64,000 nucleotides of DNA. It comes from Kineococcus mangrovi (GTDB lineage: Bacteria; Actinomycetota; Actinomycetes; Actinomycetales; Kineococcaceae). The stretch is from contig NZ_JBGGTQ010000003.1 in NCBI RefSeq assembly GCF_041320705.1, forward strand, positions 434,001 to 498,000, written 5' to 3'. Of the stretch, positions 1-8,119 are shown piece by piece (the first letter of the stretch is position 1; the number at the start of each line of letters is the position of its first letter). Under the pieces are notes generated by a model that saw nothing but the letters and a program-made list of their open reading frames with translations, made no database searches and had not been told where the DNA came from. A program made the position numbers and the translations under genes.

Positions 1-246
1 GAGGCCGCCCACGAGGTCGAGATCCCCGCCGGGGAGGGCGGACACGGCGGTGGGGACGCCCTGCTGCTGCGCGACGTCTTCGCCGGCCCCGTCCCCGACC
101 CGTTGCACCGCACGGCGTCCTGGCGCGACGGGATCCGCTCGGTCGTCGTCGGGGTCGCCGCCAACCGCTCGCTGGAGACGGGGCAGGCGGTCCGCGTCGA
201 CGACCTCGACCTCGGTCTCGCCGCCGCGGCGCTCGTCCGGCCCTGA
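1..246 (+). CDS. C-terminal end of a Gfo/Idh/MocA-type oxidoreductase (partial)
   Basis: Reading frame 1 is open from the first base to a TGA at 244-246, so only the last 81 residues of a gene starting outside the window are seen. The tail has the pattern GGHGGGD...LLLRDVF, then a segment ending VVVGVAANRS, which I recognise from the C-terminal barrel of actinobacterial Gfo/Idh/MocA-family NAD(P)-dependent dehydrogenases. The catalytic and Rossmann parts are not present, so substrate cannot be inferred. It converges on the pilB-like gene with about 40 bp between. Family assignment is from a short tail and is moderate. Confidence 0.6.
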   Translation, partial: EAAHEVEIPAGEGGHGGGDALLLRDVFAGPVPDPLHRTASWRDGIRSVVVGVAANRSLETGQAVRVDDLDLGLAAAALVRP

Positions 247-287
247 CCCCTCCCCGCGCGGGCGCCCCGCAGGACGAGGGGTGCCGG

Positions 288-2087
288 TCAGCCCGCGGTG
301 ACGCGGATGACCTCCTCGAAGGTCGTCTCCCCGCGCATGGCCTTGGCCAGCGCGGACTGCCGCAGCGTCTTCATGCCGATGCGCTCGGCCTCGGCCAGCA
401 GCGCCGACTCCGTGGCGTCGTGCATGAGGACCTTGCGCATGCTCGGCGTGACGTCCAGCACCTCGTAGACCGCGGTCCGGCCCCGGTAGCCCGTCCCGCC
501 GCACTCGGGGCAGCCGGTGCCCTTCAGCGGCGTCGCGTCGAGGATGTCCTCGATCGTCAGGTCCAGCAGCGCCAGGGTGTTCTCGTCGGGGATGTACCCG
601 TCGGCGCACGAGTCGCACGGCCTGCGGACCAGGCGCTGGGCGATCGCCGCCGTCAGGGAGCTCGCGACGAGGAACGGGGCGGCGCCCATGTCCACCAGGC
701 GCGTCAGCGCGCCGACGGCCGAGTTCGTGTGCAGGGTCGTCAGCACGAGGTGGCCGGTCATCGACGCCTTGAGCGCCAGCTCGGCGGTCTCGGTGTCGCG
801 GACCTCACCGATGAGGACGATGTCGGGGTCCTGGCGCAGGACCGAGCGCAGGCCGGCCGAGAACGTCATCCCCACCTTGGCGTGCACCTGGACCTGCGTG
901 ATGCCGGGCAGCTGGACCTCGACCGGGTCCTCCAGCGTGATGATGTTCTTCTCCGGCGACATCGTCGCGTGGATGGCGGCGTAGAGGGTGTTCGTCTTGC
1001 CCGACCCGGTGGGGCCGGTGATGAGGACGAGCCCCTGCGGCACGCCGAGGGCCTTCTCGAAGATGTCGAGCTGCTCGGGCTCGAACCCCAGGGACGGCAG
1101 CGACGGGACGTCGTCGCCGCGCGTCAGGAGGCGGATGACGATCTTCTCGCCGTGCAGCGCCGGCAGCGTCGAGACGCGGCAGTCGATCGCCGAGCCGTCC
1201 ACCACGACGCGGGTGCGGCCGTCCTGGGGGATGCGTCGCTCCGAGATGTCCAGCCCGGAGATGATCTTGATGCGGCTGATGACGCTGGGCGCGACCCGCT
1301 TGGGCGCGCTCATGACGTCGCGCAGCAGGCCGTCGACGCGGAAGCGCACGCGCAACTGGTCGCGCTGGGACTCCAGGTGGATGTCCGAGCAGCGCAGGCG
1401 CACGGCGTCGGACAGGATCCGGTTGACGAGCTTGACGATGGGGGCGTCGTCGTCGACCGAGCCGTTGAGCGCGGCCAGCGGGTCCTCGTCCTCGTCGTCG
1501 GTGGCGTCCTCGACCATCCGCGAGACCTGCGAGGTGTCCTCGGTGAGCGACCACGCGCGCGCCAGGTGGTCGCGGATCTGGGAGTCCATCGCGACGACGA
1601 CGTGCAGCTCGGGGGTGCGCGTGTAGAGCTTCACGTCGTCCAGGGCCAGGACGTTCGTGGGGTCGGCGGCCGCCACGAGCAGGTACTCCGGGGTCCTGTC
1701 CAGCACCAGGACACGGCAGCGCTCGGCGACGGCGCGCGGCAGGACGCGCACCACGTCCGGGGCCAGGGTGATGCGCGAGAGGTCGACGTGCTCCAGGCTC
1801 AGCAGCTCGGCGAGGCACTGCGCGAGCTCGGCCTCGGAGACCATCCCGAGCTCGACGAGGATCTGCCCGAGGCGCCGGCGCGGGCCCTCGACGGTGCGCT
1901 GCTCGGCGAGGGCGACCTCGAGGTCCTCGGGGACCAGCAGACCCTTCTCGACGAGGACGTCACCGAGGCGCTTGCGGACCTGGCTGCCGCCCTGGTCGCC
2001 GCCCCGGTCGCCGGTCTGGAGGGGGACCTGCGTCGTGGCGGTCGGGACGCCGGGGCCCGCACCGGGGCCATCGTCGAGAGTCGTCAC
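288..2087 (-). CDS. pilB: PilB/GspE-type secretion or pilus assembly ATPase
   Basis: A 599-residue hexameric traffic ATPase of the PilB/GspE family, which powers type IV pilus or type II secretion assembly at the inner membrane. The N-terminal part (about residues 35-145) looks like an MshEN nucleotide/c-di-GMP binding domain. The Walker A motif GPTGSGKT has its lysine at 364, followed by Asp-box and Walker B segments (DPDIVLIGEVRD). A tetracysteine zinc motif is visible as C491/C494 and C526/C529. It is the last gene of an operon, overlapping the DUF1003 gene by 4 nt. No other pilus genes (pilC, pilT, pilins) lie in this window, so its partner apparatus must be encoded elsewhere, or the gene is an orphan. 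Confidence 0.88.
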   Translation of the reverse strand: MTTLDDGPGAGPGVPTATTQVPLQTGDRGGDQGGSQVRKRLGDVLVEKGLLVPEDLEVALAEQRTVEGPRRRLGQILVELGMVSEAELAQCLAELLSLEHVDLSRITLAPDVVRVLPRAVAERCRVLVLDRTPEYLLVAAADPTNVLALDDVKLYTRTPELHVVVAMDSQIRDHLARAWSLTEDTSQVSRMVEDATDDEDEDPLAALNGSVDDDAPIVKLVNRILSDAVRLRCSDIHLESQRDQLRVRFRVDGLLRDVMSAPKRVAPSVISRIKIISGLDISERRIPQDGRTRVVVDGSAIDCRVSTLPALHGEKIVIRLLTRGDDVPSLPSLGFEPEQLDIFEKALGVPQGLVLITGPTGSGKTNTLYAAIHATMSPEKNIITLEDPVEVQLPGITQVQVHAKVGMTFSAGLRSVLRQDPDIVLIGEVRDTETAELALKASMTGHLVLTTLHTNSAVGALTRLVDMGAAPFLVASSLTAAIAQRLVRRPCDSCADGYIPDENTLALLDLTIEDILDATPLKGTGCPECGGTGYRGRTAVYEVLDVTPSMRKVLMHDATESALLAEAERIGMKTLRQSALAKAMRGETTFEEVIRVTAG

Positions 2088-2740
2088 CCCTCAGGTGTCG
2101 GCACCTCGCGCTCCGGACCTGAGCCCGCCCCGGGAACCGGGGCCGGCGCCGCCTGCTCGCCCACCCGCTTGCGCTTCTTGCCGCCCTTGCGCTTGGCGTC
2201 GCGCGACGGCGAGGCCGGGGCGACCCCCTCCTCGGTGAGCTCCTCCAGGATCGAGCGCAGCTCCGAGCGGACGAAGTCGCGCGTGGCGACCTCGCGCAGC
2301 GCGATGCGCAGGGCCGCGACCTCCCGCGTCAGGTACTCGGTGTCGGCCAGGCCGCGCTCGTCGCGGGCCCGGTCCTGCTCGTTCAGGACGCGGTCCCGGT
2401 CGTCCTGCCGGTTCTGGGCGAGCAGGATGAGCGGCGCCGCGTAGGACGCCTGCAGCGACAGGATGAGGGTCAGCAGCGTGTAGTTCAGCGACCGCGGGTC
2501 GAACTGGGCCGACTCGGGGGCGAACGTGTTCCAGGCCAGCCAGATCGCGACGAACCCCGTCATGTAGACGAGGAACCGGCCCGTGCCCATGAAGCGGGCG
2601 AACGCCTCCGAGGCCCGGCCGAACGCGTCGGGGTCGACCTGGGGGCGGGACAGCAGCTTGCGCCGGGTCTCGCGCGGGGTGTCCAGCGACACCGCCGCCT
2701 CGCGGCGCTGGGTGCGGCGGCTCTGACGGGGTTCAGCCAC
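2084..2740 (-). CDS. DUF1003 family membrane protein
   Basis: A 218-residue protein with two central hydrophobic helices (around FLVYMTGFVAIWLAWNTF and the following LLTLILSLQASYAAPLILL) and a conserved charged stretch typical of DUF1003. This family is widespread in actinobacteria and its function is unknown. The C-terminus is basic and lysine-rich (KRKGGKKRKR), so it probably faces the cytoplasm. The GTG start at 2740 lies inside the end of the MgtE-N/CBS gene (8-nt overlap), and its stop overlaps the pilB start. Translational coupling of the three genes is therefore likely. The pairing of DUF1003 with an MgtE-N/CBS protein recurs in actinobacteria as far as I know, and suggests a shared membrane or ion-homeostasis role. 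That role is inference. Confidence 0.85.
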   Translation of the reverse strand: MAEPRQSRRTQRREAAVSLDTPRETRRKLLSRPQVDPDAFGRASEAFARFMGTGRFLVYMTGFVAIWLAWNTFAPESAQFDPRSLNYTLLTLILSLQASYAAPLILLAQNRQDDRDRVLNEQDRARDERGLADTEYLTREVAALRIALREVATRDFVRSELRSILEELTEEGVAPASPSRDAKRKGGKKRKRVGEQAAPAPVPGAGSGPEREVPTPEG

Positions 2741-4040
2741 GGGTCGTCTCCTGTCCGGTCGGCCCCTCGAAGACCTCCTCCTCCGCGTCGCGCCAGTCGT
2801 CGGGCAGCAGGTGGTCCAGCACGTCGTCGGCGGTCACCGCCCCCAGGAGGTGCCCGTCCTCGTCGACCACGGGCAGCGAGACGAGGTTGTACGCGGCCAG
2901 CCGCCGGGTCACGGCCTGCAGGGTCTCCTCGGGGGCGAGGGGGTCGATGTCGTCGTCCAGCAGCTGCCCCAGCGGGGTCTGCGGGGGTTCGCGCAGCAGC
3001 CGCTGCAGGTGGGCGGTACCGAGGAAGCGCCCGGTGGGCGTCTCCAGCGGTGGCCGGCAGACGTAGACGGCCGTCGCGAGCGGGACGTTCAGCTCGATCC
3101 GGCGCACGTGCGCGAGCGCCTCGGCGACGGTGTCGTCGGGGGCCAGGACGACGGGGTCGGTCGTCATGAGCCCGCCGGCGGTGTAGTCGTCGTAGGCCAG
3201 CAGCCGGCGGACGGGCTCGGCGTCCTCGGGGTCCATGAGGGCCATGAGCCGCTCGGCCTGCTCCGCCGGGAGCTCCGAGAGCAGGTCGGCCGCGTCGTCG
3301 GGCTGCATCTCCTCCAGCACGTGCGCGGCGCGGTCGCCCTCCAGACCGGACAGGATCTCGACCTGGTCGTCCTCGGGCAGCTCCTCCAGCACGTCGGCGA
3401 GCCGCTCGTCGTCCAGGGCCGCGGCCACCTCCCGGCGCCGCTTGGGCGTCAGCTCGTGGATGACCTCGGCCAGGTCGGTCGGCTTGAGCTCCTCGAACGC
3501 CGCGAGCAGGTTCGTGGCGCCCTGGTCCAGGTCGGGGGAGGCGAGCCCGACGACGCCCCCGAGGACGCCCTCCAGGGGGACCGTCATGGTCTCCCCGCGC
3601 CGCCGCAGCCGGCCGGACAACCCGCGCGGTGCGCTGCCGCGGCGCACGAACAACCGCGTGAGCTGCCAGTCGCGGGGGCGCACGGCGTCCAGGCCCAGGT
3701 CCTCGATCGTCGCCTCCCCGCTGCCGTCGGCGAGCTCCACCGTGCGGTCCAGGAGCTCGGCCAGCAGCAGCGTCTCGGTGCCGCGCTGCTCGAAGCGGCG
3801 CATGTTGACCAGGCCGGTCGTGATGACCTGGCCGGCGTCGACGGACGTCACGCGCGTCATGGGCACGAAGACGCGGCGGCGGCCGGGGACCTCGACGACC
3901 AGGCCGATGACGCGGACCGGCCCGCGCGGGCGCAGCATCCCCACCACGTCGCGGACCCGGCCGACCTGGTCGCCCTGCGGGTCGAAGACCGAGGTTCCCG
4001 CCAGCCGGGCGGCGAAGACACGCGTGGTGGGTCCGGTCAC
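2733..4040 (-). CDS. PRC-barrel, MgtE N-terminal and CBS domain protein without a transport domain
   Basis: A 435-residue cytosolic protein. Residues 1-90 look like a PRC-barrel (DPQGDQVGRVRDVV), the middle is an MgtE intracellular N-domain with repeated superhelical segments (LEELPEDDQVEIL, MQPDDAADLLSELP), and the C-terminal third is a CBS pair. The five-helix MgtE magnesium channel domain is missing, so this is a sensor or regulatory relative rather than a Mg2+ transporter. I chose the GTG at 4038-4040 over the TTG three codons upstream because a TAGATT -10 box ends 7 nt before it, which implies a leaderless mRNA. It heads the operon with DUF1003 and pilB and diverges from dps. Confidence 0.82.
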   Translation of the reverse strand: MTGPTTRVFAARLAGTSVFDPQGDQVGRVRDVVGMLRPRGPVRVIGLVVEVPGRRRVFVPMTRVTSVDAGQVITTGLVNMRRFEQRGTETLLLAELLDRTVELADGSGEATIEDLGLDAVRPRDWQLTRLFVRRGSAPRGLSGRLRRRGETMTVPLEGVLGGVVGLASPDLDQGATNLLAAFEELKPTDLAEVIHELTPKRRREVAAALDDERLADVLEELPEDDQVEILSGLEGDRAAHVLEEMQPDDAADLLSELPAEQAERLMALMDPEDAEPVRRLLAYDDYTAGGLMTTDPVVLAPDDTVAEALAHVRRIELNVPLATAVYVCRPPLETPTGRFLGTAHLQRLLREPPQTPLGQLLDDDIDPLAPEETLQAVTRRLAAYNLVSLPVVDEDGHLLGAVTADDVLDHLLPDDWRDAEEEVFEGPTGQETTRG

Positions 4041-4047
4041 ACGTTCC

Positions 4048-4053
4048 AATCTA
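4048..4053 (-). promoter_or_regulatory. -10 box of the MgtE-N/CBS operon (leaderless)
   Basis: On the minus strand the hexamer reads TAGATT and is followed by 7 nt and then the GTG start. This spacing would place the transcription start on or next to the start codon. Confidence 0.55.
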
Positions 4054-4092
4054 GGGGGCGGTTTCCAGCTCGCGGCGCCGGACCTGGGCTCC

Positions 4093-4098
4093 TACGGT
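4093..4098 (+). promoter_or_regulatory. -10 box of dps (leaderless)
   Basis: TACGGT is followed by 6 nt and the ATG of the Dps gene. No Shine-Dalgarno sequence fits in between, which supports a leaderless transcript. Confidence 0.5.
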
Positions 4099-4104
4099 GA
4101 CGGC

Positions 4105-4707
4105 ATGGCCAAGGAGAGCAAGAAGATGAAGAACGAGGGCACCCCGCTCTACACCATCCCGGGGCTGACGACGGAGCAGGGCGCGGAGATCGCGACCCTC
4201 CTGCAGGACCGGCTCAACGCCCTCACCGACCTGCACCTGACGCTGAAGCACATCCACTGGAACGTCGTGGGGCCGCACTTCGTGGCCGTCCACGAGATGC
4301 TCGACCCGCAGGTCGACGCCGTCCGCGAGATGTCCGACACCACCGCCGAGCGCATCGCGACCCTGGGTCTGTCGCCCGTCGGCACGCCCGGGGCCCTCGT
4401 CGCCGACCGCGGCTGGGACGACTACTCCCTGGGCCGCGCCGGGGCCATCGAGCACCTGGGGGCGCTCGACCTGGTCTACAGCGGCGTCATCGAGGACCAC
4501 CGCAAGGCCATCGAGGCCACGGACGACCTCGACCTCGTCACCCAGGACATGCTCATCGCCCAGGCCGGCCAGCTCGAGCAGTTCCACTGGTTCGTCCGCG
4601 CCCACCTGGAGACCACCGGCGGTCAGCTGACCACCGCCGGGGCCGGCAGCGAGGTCGAGGCCAAGCAGCAGGCCGGCCGCGCGGGCGCCAAGCGCAAGTC
4701 CGCCTGA
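4105..4707 (+). CDS. dps: Dps/ferritin-like DNA-protection protein
   Basis: A 200-residue Dps-family protein, which stores iron by oxidising Fe2+ with H2O2 at the dimer interface and protects DNA. The signature HIHWNVVGPHFVAVHEMLD carries H51, and the matching half of the ferroxidase site is D78 and E82 in SDTTAERI. The N-terminus is lysine-rich (KESKKMKNE) and the C-terminus ends in an Ala/Lys/Arg tail (QAGRAGAKRKSA). Such tails bind DNA in mycobacterial Dps proteins. The ATG at 4105 was chosen because it keeps the basic N-terminus and sits 6 nt after a TACGGT box. A second ATG lies seven codons downstream. The gene stands alone, divergent from the CBS operon. Confidence 0.93.
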   Translation: MAKESKKMKNEGTPLYTIPGLTTEQGAEIATLLQDRLNALTDLHLTLKHIHWNVVGPHFVAVHEMLDPQVDAVREMSDTTAERIATLGLSPVGTPGALVADRGWDDYSLGRAGAIEHLGALDLVYSGVIEDHRKAIEATDDLDLVTQDMLIAQAGQLEQFHWFVRAHLETTGGQLTTAGAGSEVEAKQQAGRAGAKRKSA

Positions 4708-4712
4708 GCACC

Positions 4713-4738
4713 GCCCGGCGGTCCTGGTCCCGCCGGGC
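4713..4738 (+). terminator. Hairpin after dps
   Basis: A perfect 9-bp stem GCCCGGCGG / CCGCCGGGC with an 8-nt loop starts 6 nt after the dps stop. There is no T-run, as is common for high-GC actinobacterial terminators. Confidence 0.6.
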
Positions 4739-4770
4739 ACCGAGCACGTCCCCGCGGCGTTGAGCAGGAC

Positions 4771-4796
4771 GACGGCACCTCCGCGGAGGTGCCGTC
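4771..4796. repeat. Perfect 26-nt palindrome upstream of the stress-type membrane protein
   Basis: GACGGCACCTCCG is followed immediately by its exact reverse complement, with no spacer. It ends about 50 bp before the ATG at 4848. It could be a second terminator stem for dps or an operator for the downstream gene. The lack of a loop and its promoter-proximal place make an operator worth testing. Confidence 0.6.
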
Positions 4797-4847
4797 GCCG
4801 ATCCTGCGCCGACGCCGCGGGACGGTCCAGGAAGGTGAGGGAGTCTG

Positions 4848-5651
4848 ATGTCGAACCTCGGGCCCATGGGTGGTCCGCGCCGGATCACCACGCCGACGCC
4901 CCCCTCGGGGGAGACGATCGGCCGCTACGCCACGTACTCCGAGGCCCAGCGGGCGGTGGACTTCCTCTCCGACGAGCACTTCCCGGTGCAGAACGTGACG
5001 ATCGTCGGCACCGGGCTGCAGATGGTCGAGCGGGTCACGGGCCGGCTCACCTACGGTCGCGCGGCGGGCGCCGGGGCCGCCTCCGGTGCCTGGTTCGGTC
5101 TGCTCATCGGGCTCATGCTGTCGGTGTTCGGGCCGGGCGGCAGCGGTGCGCTCCTGACGGGCATCCTCGTCGGGGCCGGGTTCGGGATGCTCTTCGGGGT
5201 CATCTCCTACGCCCTGACCGGCGGCCGCCGCGACTTCACGTCGTCCTCGCAGATCGTGGCCGGGGAGTACACCGTCCTGTGCCTGCCGCAGATGGCCGGC
5301 CAGGCGCGCGAGGTGCTGTCCCGCCTGCCCAACGGCCTGGGCCGCGACGGCGGCGGTTCGCCGTCGGGCCAGGCGCCGTGGGGTGCGCCCGACCCGACGC
5401 AGCGCCCGTGGGGTCCGCCGCCCGGGGGCACCCAGCCGTCGATGCCGCCGCCGCGGCCCGGGTCGGGGCCCGCGGACCAGCCCCCGCCCCCGCCCTCGTT
5501 CGAGAAGGCGCCCGAGTCCGAACCGGTCCACGACCTGTCCGGTCCCACGTACGCCGAGAAGATGGAGGAGGCGCGCCGCCAGCGGCGTGCCGCCGAAGCC
5601 CAGGCGCGCGAGGACCAGCAGCGCGAGGACCGGGAGCGCTCCGAGCGCTGA
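4848..5651 (+). CDS. General stress protein 17M-like membrane protein with Pro-rich tail
   Basis: A 267-residue protein. Residues 20-55 (TIGRYATYSEAQRAVDFLSD and the following QNVTIVGTGLQMVERVTGRL) match the general stress protein 17M-type domain found in actinobacterial membrane proteins. Two Gly-rich hydrophobic helices follow (residues about 75-125, SGAWFGLLIGLMLSVFGPGG and LLTGILVGAGFGMLFGVIS). The C-terminal 110 residues are Pro/Gly-rich and end in a charged, probably coiled-coil segment (EEARRQRRAAEAQAREDQQRE). Biochemical function is unknown. The palindrome at 4771-4796 and a GGAAGGTGAGGGAG ribosome-binding stretch precede the ATG. Confidence 0.8.
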   Translation: MSNLGPMGGPRRITTPTPPSGETIGRYATYSEAQRAVDFLSDEHFPVQNVTIVGTGLQMVERVTGRLTYGRAAGAGAASGAWFGLLIGLMLSVFGPGGSGALLTGILVGAGFGMLFGVISYALTGGRRDFTSSSQIVAGEYTVLCLPQMAGQAREVLSRLPNGLGRDGGGSPSGQAPWGAPDPTQRPWGPPPGGTQPSMPPPRPGSGPADQPPPPPSFEKAPESEPVHDLSGPTYAEKMEEARRQRRAAEAQAREDQQREDRERSER

Positions 5652-5665
5652 CGCCACCCACCGGA

Positions 5666-5696
5666 CCCACCCGGCTCGACCCGTGAGCCGGGTGGG
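5666..5696. terminator. Bidirectional terminator between convergent genes
   Basis: A 12-bp perfect stem CCCACCCGGCTC / GAGCCGGGTGGG with a 7-nt loop lies between the stops of the stress-type protein (+) and pepP (-). Confidence 0.75.
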
Positions 5697-5711
5697 ACCG
5701 CGTCGAGGTGG

Positions 5712-7283
5712 TCAGCGCAGCGACGCCATCCACGCCTCGACCTCGTCGGGCGTGCGGGGCAGCGCCGCGGACAGGTTCTCCACCCCGTCGGCCGTCACGA
5801 GGACGTCGTCCTCGATGCGCACCCCGATGCCCCGCAGCTCCTCGGGGGCCAGCTCGTCCTCGGCCTTGACGTAGATGCCCGGCTCGATGGTGAACACCAT
5901 GCCCTCGCGCAGCTCGGCGTCCAGGTACATCTCCTTGCGGGCCTGGGCGCAGTCGTGGACGTCGAGGCCGAGGTGGTGGCTCGTGCCGTGCGGCATCCAG
6001 CGACGGTGGAACTGCCCGTCCTCACCGAGCGAGGTCGCCGCGTCGACGGGCAGCATCCCCCAGGCGGACAACCGGTCCGCCACGACCTGCATGGCCGCCT
6101 CGTGCACCTCGCGGAACCGCACGCCCGGCCTGGCGACGGCGAACGCGGCCTCGGCGGCGTCGAGCACGGCCTGGTAGACCCGGCGCTGGGCCGGGGTGAA
6201 CGTGCCGTCGACGGGCAGGGTGCGCGTGACGTCGGCGGTGTAGAGGGAGTCGACCTCCACCCCCGCGTCGAGCAGCAGCAGCTGCCCCGGGGCGATGGCC
6301 CCGTCGTTGCGGATCCAGTGCAGCGTGCAGGCGTGGTCACCGGCGGCCGAGATCGTCTCGTACCCGACGCCGTTGCCCTCCACGCGCGCGGTGCCGTCGA
6401 AGGCGGCCTCCACGACCCGCTCGCCGCGGGGGTGCCCGACGGCGCGGGGGAGGGAGCGCACGACCTCCTCGAACCCGCGGGCGCTCGCGGCGACGGCCTG
6501 CCGCAGCTGGTCGACCTCCCACTCGTCCTTGACCAGGCGCAGCTCGGACAGCGCCGTGACGAACTCCTCGTCGGCCTTCTCCGGCACCTGCCCTCGCAGC
6601 GGGGTCAGGAGGGCCGTGACGGCCGGGTCGGCGTCGGGGACGACGCGCAGCCCACGGGCGTCCTGGAGACCGGCGGTCAGCTCGTCGGTGAGGACGGCCA
6701 CGTCGTGGCAGGTGAGGCCGGTCTGCGCGGCGAGGGCCGGCAGCGTCGTGCGGGGCCCGACCCACAGCTCGCCGTAGCGAGCGTCGGCGAAGAACTCCTC
6801 GGTGTCGCGCGTGGCCTGCGGGCGGACGTACAGGACGGCGTCGTGGCCGTCGGCCGTGGGCAGCAGCACCAGGACGGCGTCGGCCTCGCGGTCGGTGCCG
6901 AGCCCGGTGAGGTGGGCGAAGGCCGAGTGCGGGCGGAAGCGGTAGTCGGTGTCGTTGGACCGCTGCACGAGCGGGCCGGCGGGGACGACGAGCACCTCGC
7001 CCGGGAACAGCGAGGACAGCACCTGGCGGCGGCGGGCGGCGAAGGGGGCCGACCCGGCGGCCCGCACGTCCTCGGCCGGGCGCGGGCCCCAGCCCTGCGC
7101 GATGAACGCCCGGAAGGCGGCCGAGCGCGGCGTCGAGCGGTGCGACGTCTCGGTGTCGTCCTCACCCTCGGCCCCACCCCCCACGACGGGGCCCTCGCCC
7201 TCGGGGGCCCGGCGGTCCAGGAGGTCCTCGACCCCCCGGTCCACGTCCGGGCCGGTGGTCTGGTCGGTCGTCTGCGAGCTCAC
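5712..7283 (-). CDS. pepP: Xaa-Pro aminopeptidase (M24B)
   Basis: A 523-residue cytosolic aminopeptidase P that removes an N-terminal residue before proline. The pita-bread domain shows all metal ligands in order: Asp in LLLDAGVEVDSLYTADVTRT (two Asp), His in HGTSHHLGLDVHD, Glu in VFTIEPGIYV and Glu in GIGVRIEDDVLV. An N-terminal creatinase-like domain (about residues 60-230) precedes it. The frame stays open 59 codons upstream, but that stretch is Pro/Arg-rich and unlike the family. The GTG at 7281-7283 gives a normal start (VSSQTTDQTT), and a GATGAT box lies 6 nt before it. It is divergent from the DUF6758 gene. Confidence 0.92.
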   Translation of the reverse strand: MSSQTTDQTTGPDVDRGVEDLLDRRAPEGEGPVVGGGAEGEDDTETSHRSTPRSAAFRAFIAQGWGPRPAEDVRAAGSAPFAARRRQVLSSLFPGEVLVVPAGPLVQRSNDTDYRFRPHSAFAHLTGLGTDREADAVLVLLPTADGHDAVLYVRPQATRDTEEFFADARYGELWVGPRTTLPALAAQTGLTCHDVAVLTDELTAGLQDARGLRVVPDADPAVTALLTPLRGQVPEKADEEFVTALSELRLVKDEWEVDQLRQAVAASARGFEEVVRSLPRAVGHPRGERVVEAAFDGTARVEGNGVGYETISAAGDHACTLHWIRNDGAIAPGQLLLLDAGVEVDSLYTADVTRTLPVDGTFTPAQRRVYQAVLDAAEAAFAVARPGVRFREVHEAAMQVVADRLSAWGMLPVDAATSLGEDGQFHRRWMPHGTSHHLGLDVHDCAQARKEMYLDAELREGMVFTIEPGIYVKAEDELAPEELRGIGVRIEDDVLVTADGVENLSAALPRTPDEVEAWMASLR

Positions 7284-7404
7284 CGGCTCATCATCGCCCC
7301 GGTCGGGTCGCGCTGCCGCTCCACCCCGGCGGGTCCAGGGCCCGGCCGGCGACGCTGCGTGAGGGGAGGTTGACGATCGGCCGCCGCCGGGAGCACCGTG
7401 GAGC

Positions 7405-8073
7405 ATGGGCGGTACAGCGCAGTGCCCCCGCTGCGACGGCGCGGTGAGGGCACCCAGCATCTGGCACTCCGGTCACACCTGCGCGGTGCACGGGGAGGTG
7501 GTCCCCCTGCAGCCCCCGCACCCGGCCGACGCCGAGCACCTGGCGTGGGTCTCCCACCACGCCGACGTGCCCGTGTGGCTCCCGTGGCCGCTGCCCGACG
7601 GCTGGCTCGTCACCGGGACCCGCTGCGTGCGCGACGACAAGCACGAGGCGCAGGCCGTCGTCGTCGCCGTCTCCGGCCCGCACCACGGTCCTGCCGGGTG
7701 CCCACCGGTGGCCGACGTCCTGCTCGTCGCCGAGCAGCCCGGCACGGGGCTGGGCGCGCACCTCGCCGGCCGGGACGACCTCGACCCGGGCGAGGGTCTC
7801 GTGACGGGCCGTCCCGCCGCCCGGCTGCACGCGGCGGGGGCGTCGACGCCGCTGTGGTCGGTACCCGCCGAGGGGGACCGGGCGGTGCTCGTGGGGGAGG
7901 CCGGGGCCGTGTGGCTCTGGGCGCTGCTGTGGCCCGCCGCGGCGGGCGTCACGGTGCTGGACGACCTCGAGCTGGTGGACCTGCGCGACCCCGCCCACGA
8001 GCTCGACGTCCCCTGCGGGGCGCTGTCCCCGCGGTTGCGCTGGGCCGGGCAGGCGGTCCCCGCCCGCGCCTGA
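7405..8073 (+). CDS. DUF6758 family protein
   Basis: A 222-residue protein restricted to actinobacteria and of unknown function. The N-terminus has a short zinc-ribbon-like pattern, CPRC at residues 7-10 followed by GHTCAVHG, then the conserved segment HADVPVWLPWPLPDGWLVTG. A late hydrophobic stretch (AVWLWALLWPAAAGVTVL) may be buried or membrane-associated. It lies just upstream of the PHP gene with 46 bp between, in the same direction. The PHP gene has its own -10 box. Confidence 0.75.
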   Translation: MGGTAQCPRCDGAVRAPSIWHSGHTCAVHGEVVPLQPPHPADAEHLAWVSHHADVPVWLPWPLPDGWLVTGTRCVRDDKHEAQAVVVAVSGPHHGPAGCPPVADVLLVAEQPGTGLGAHLAGRDDLDPGEGLVTGRPAARLHAAGASTPLWSVPAEGDRAVLVGEAGAVWLWALLWPAAAGVTVLDDLELVDLRDPAHELDVPCGALSPRLRWAGQAVPARA

Positions 8074-8107
8074 CCCCGGCGCGGCCGGGCAGGGCCGGCG
8101 CGCGGAG

Positions 8108-8113
8108 TAGGCT
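8108..8113 (+). promoter_or_regulatory. -10 box of the PHP gene (leaderless)
   Basis: TAGGCT is followed by 6 nt and then the GTG start at 8120. No ribosome-binding site fits, so a leaderless transcript is expected. Confidence 0.6.
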
Positions 8114-8119
8114 CGTGCG

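Noticed and set aside
420-2444. Long 674-codon plus-strand ORF antisense to the PilB gene
   Set aside because: Low-complexity His/Arg/Asp/Val composition with no family features. It is the mirror of a GC-rich gene with intact PilB motifs on the other strand.
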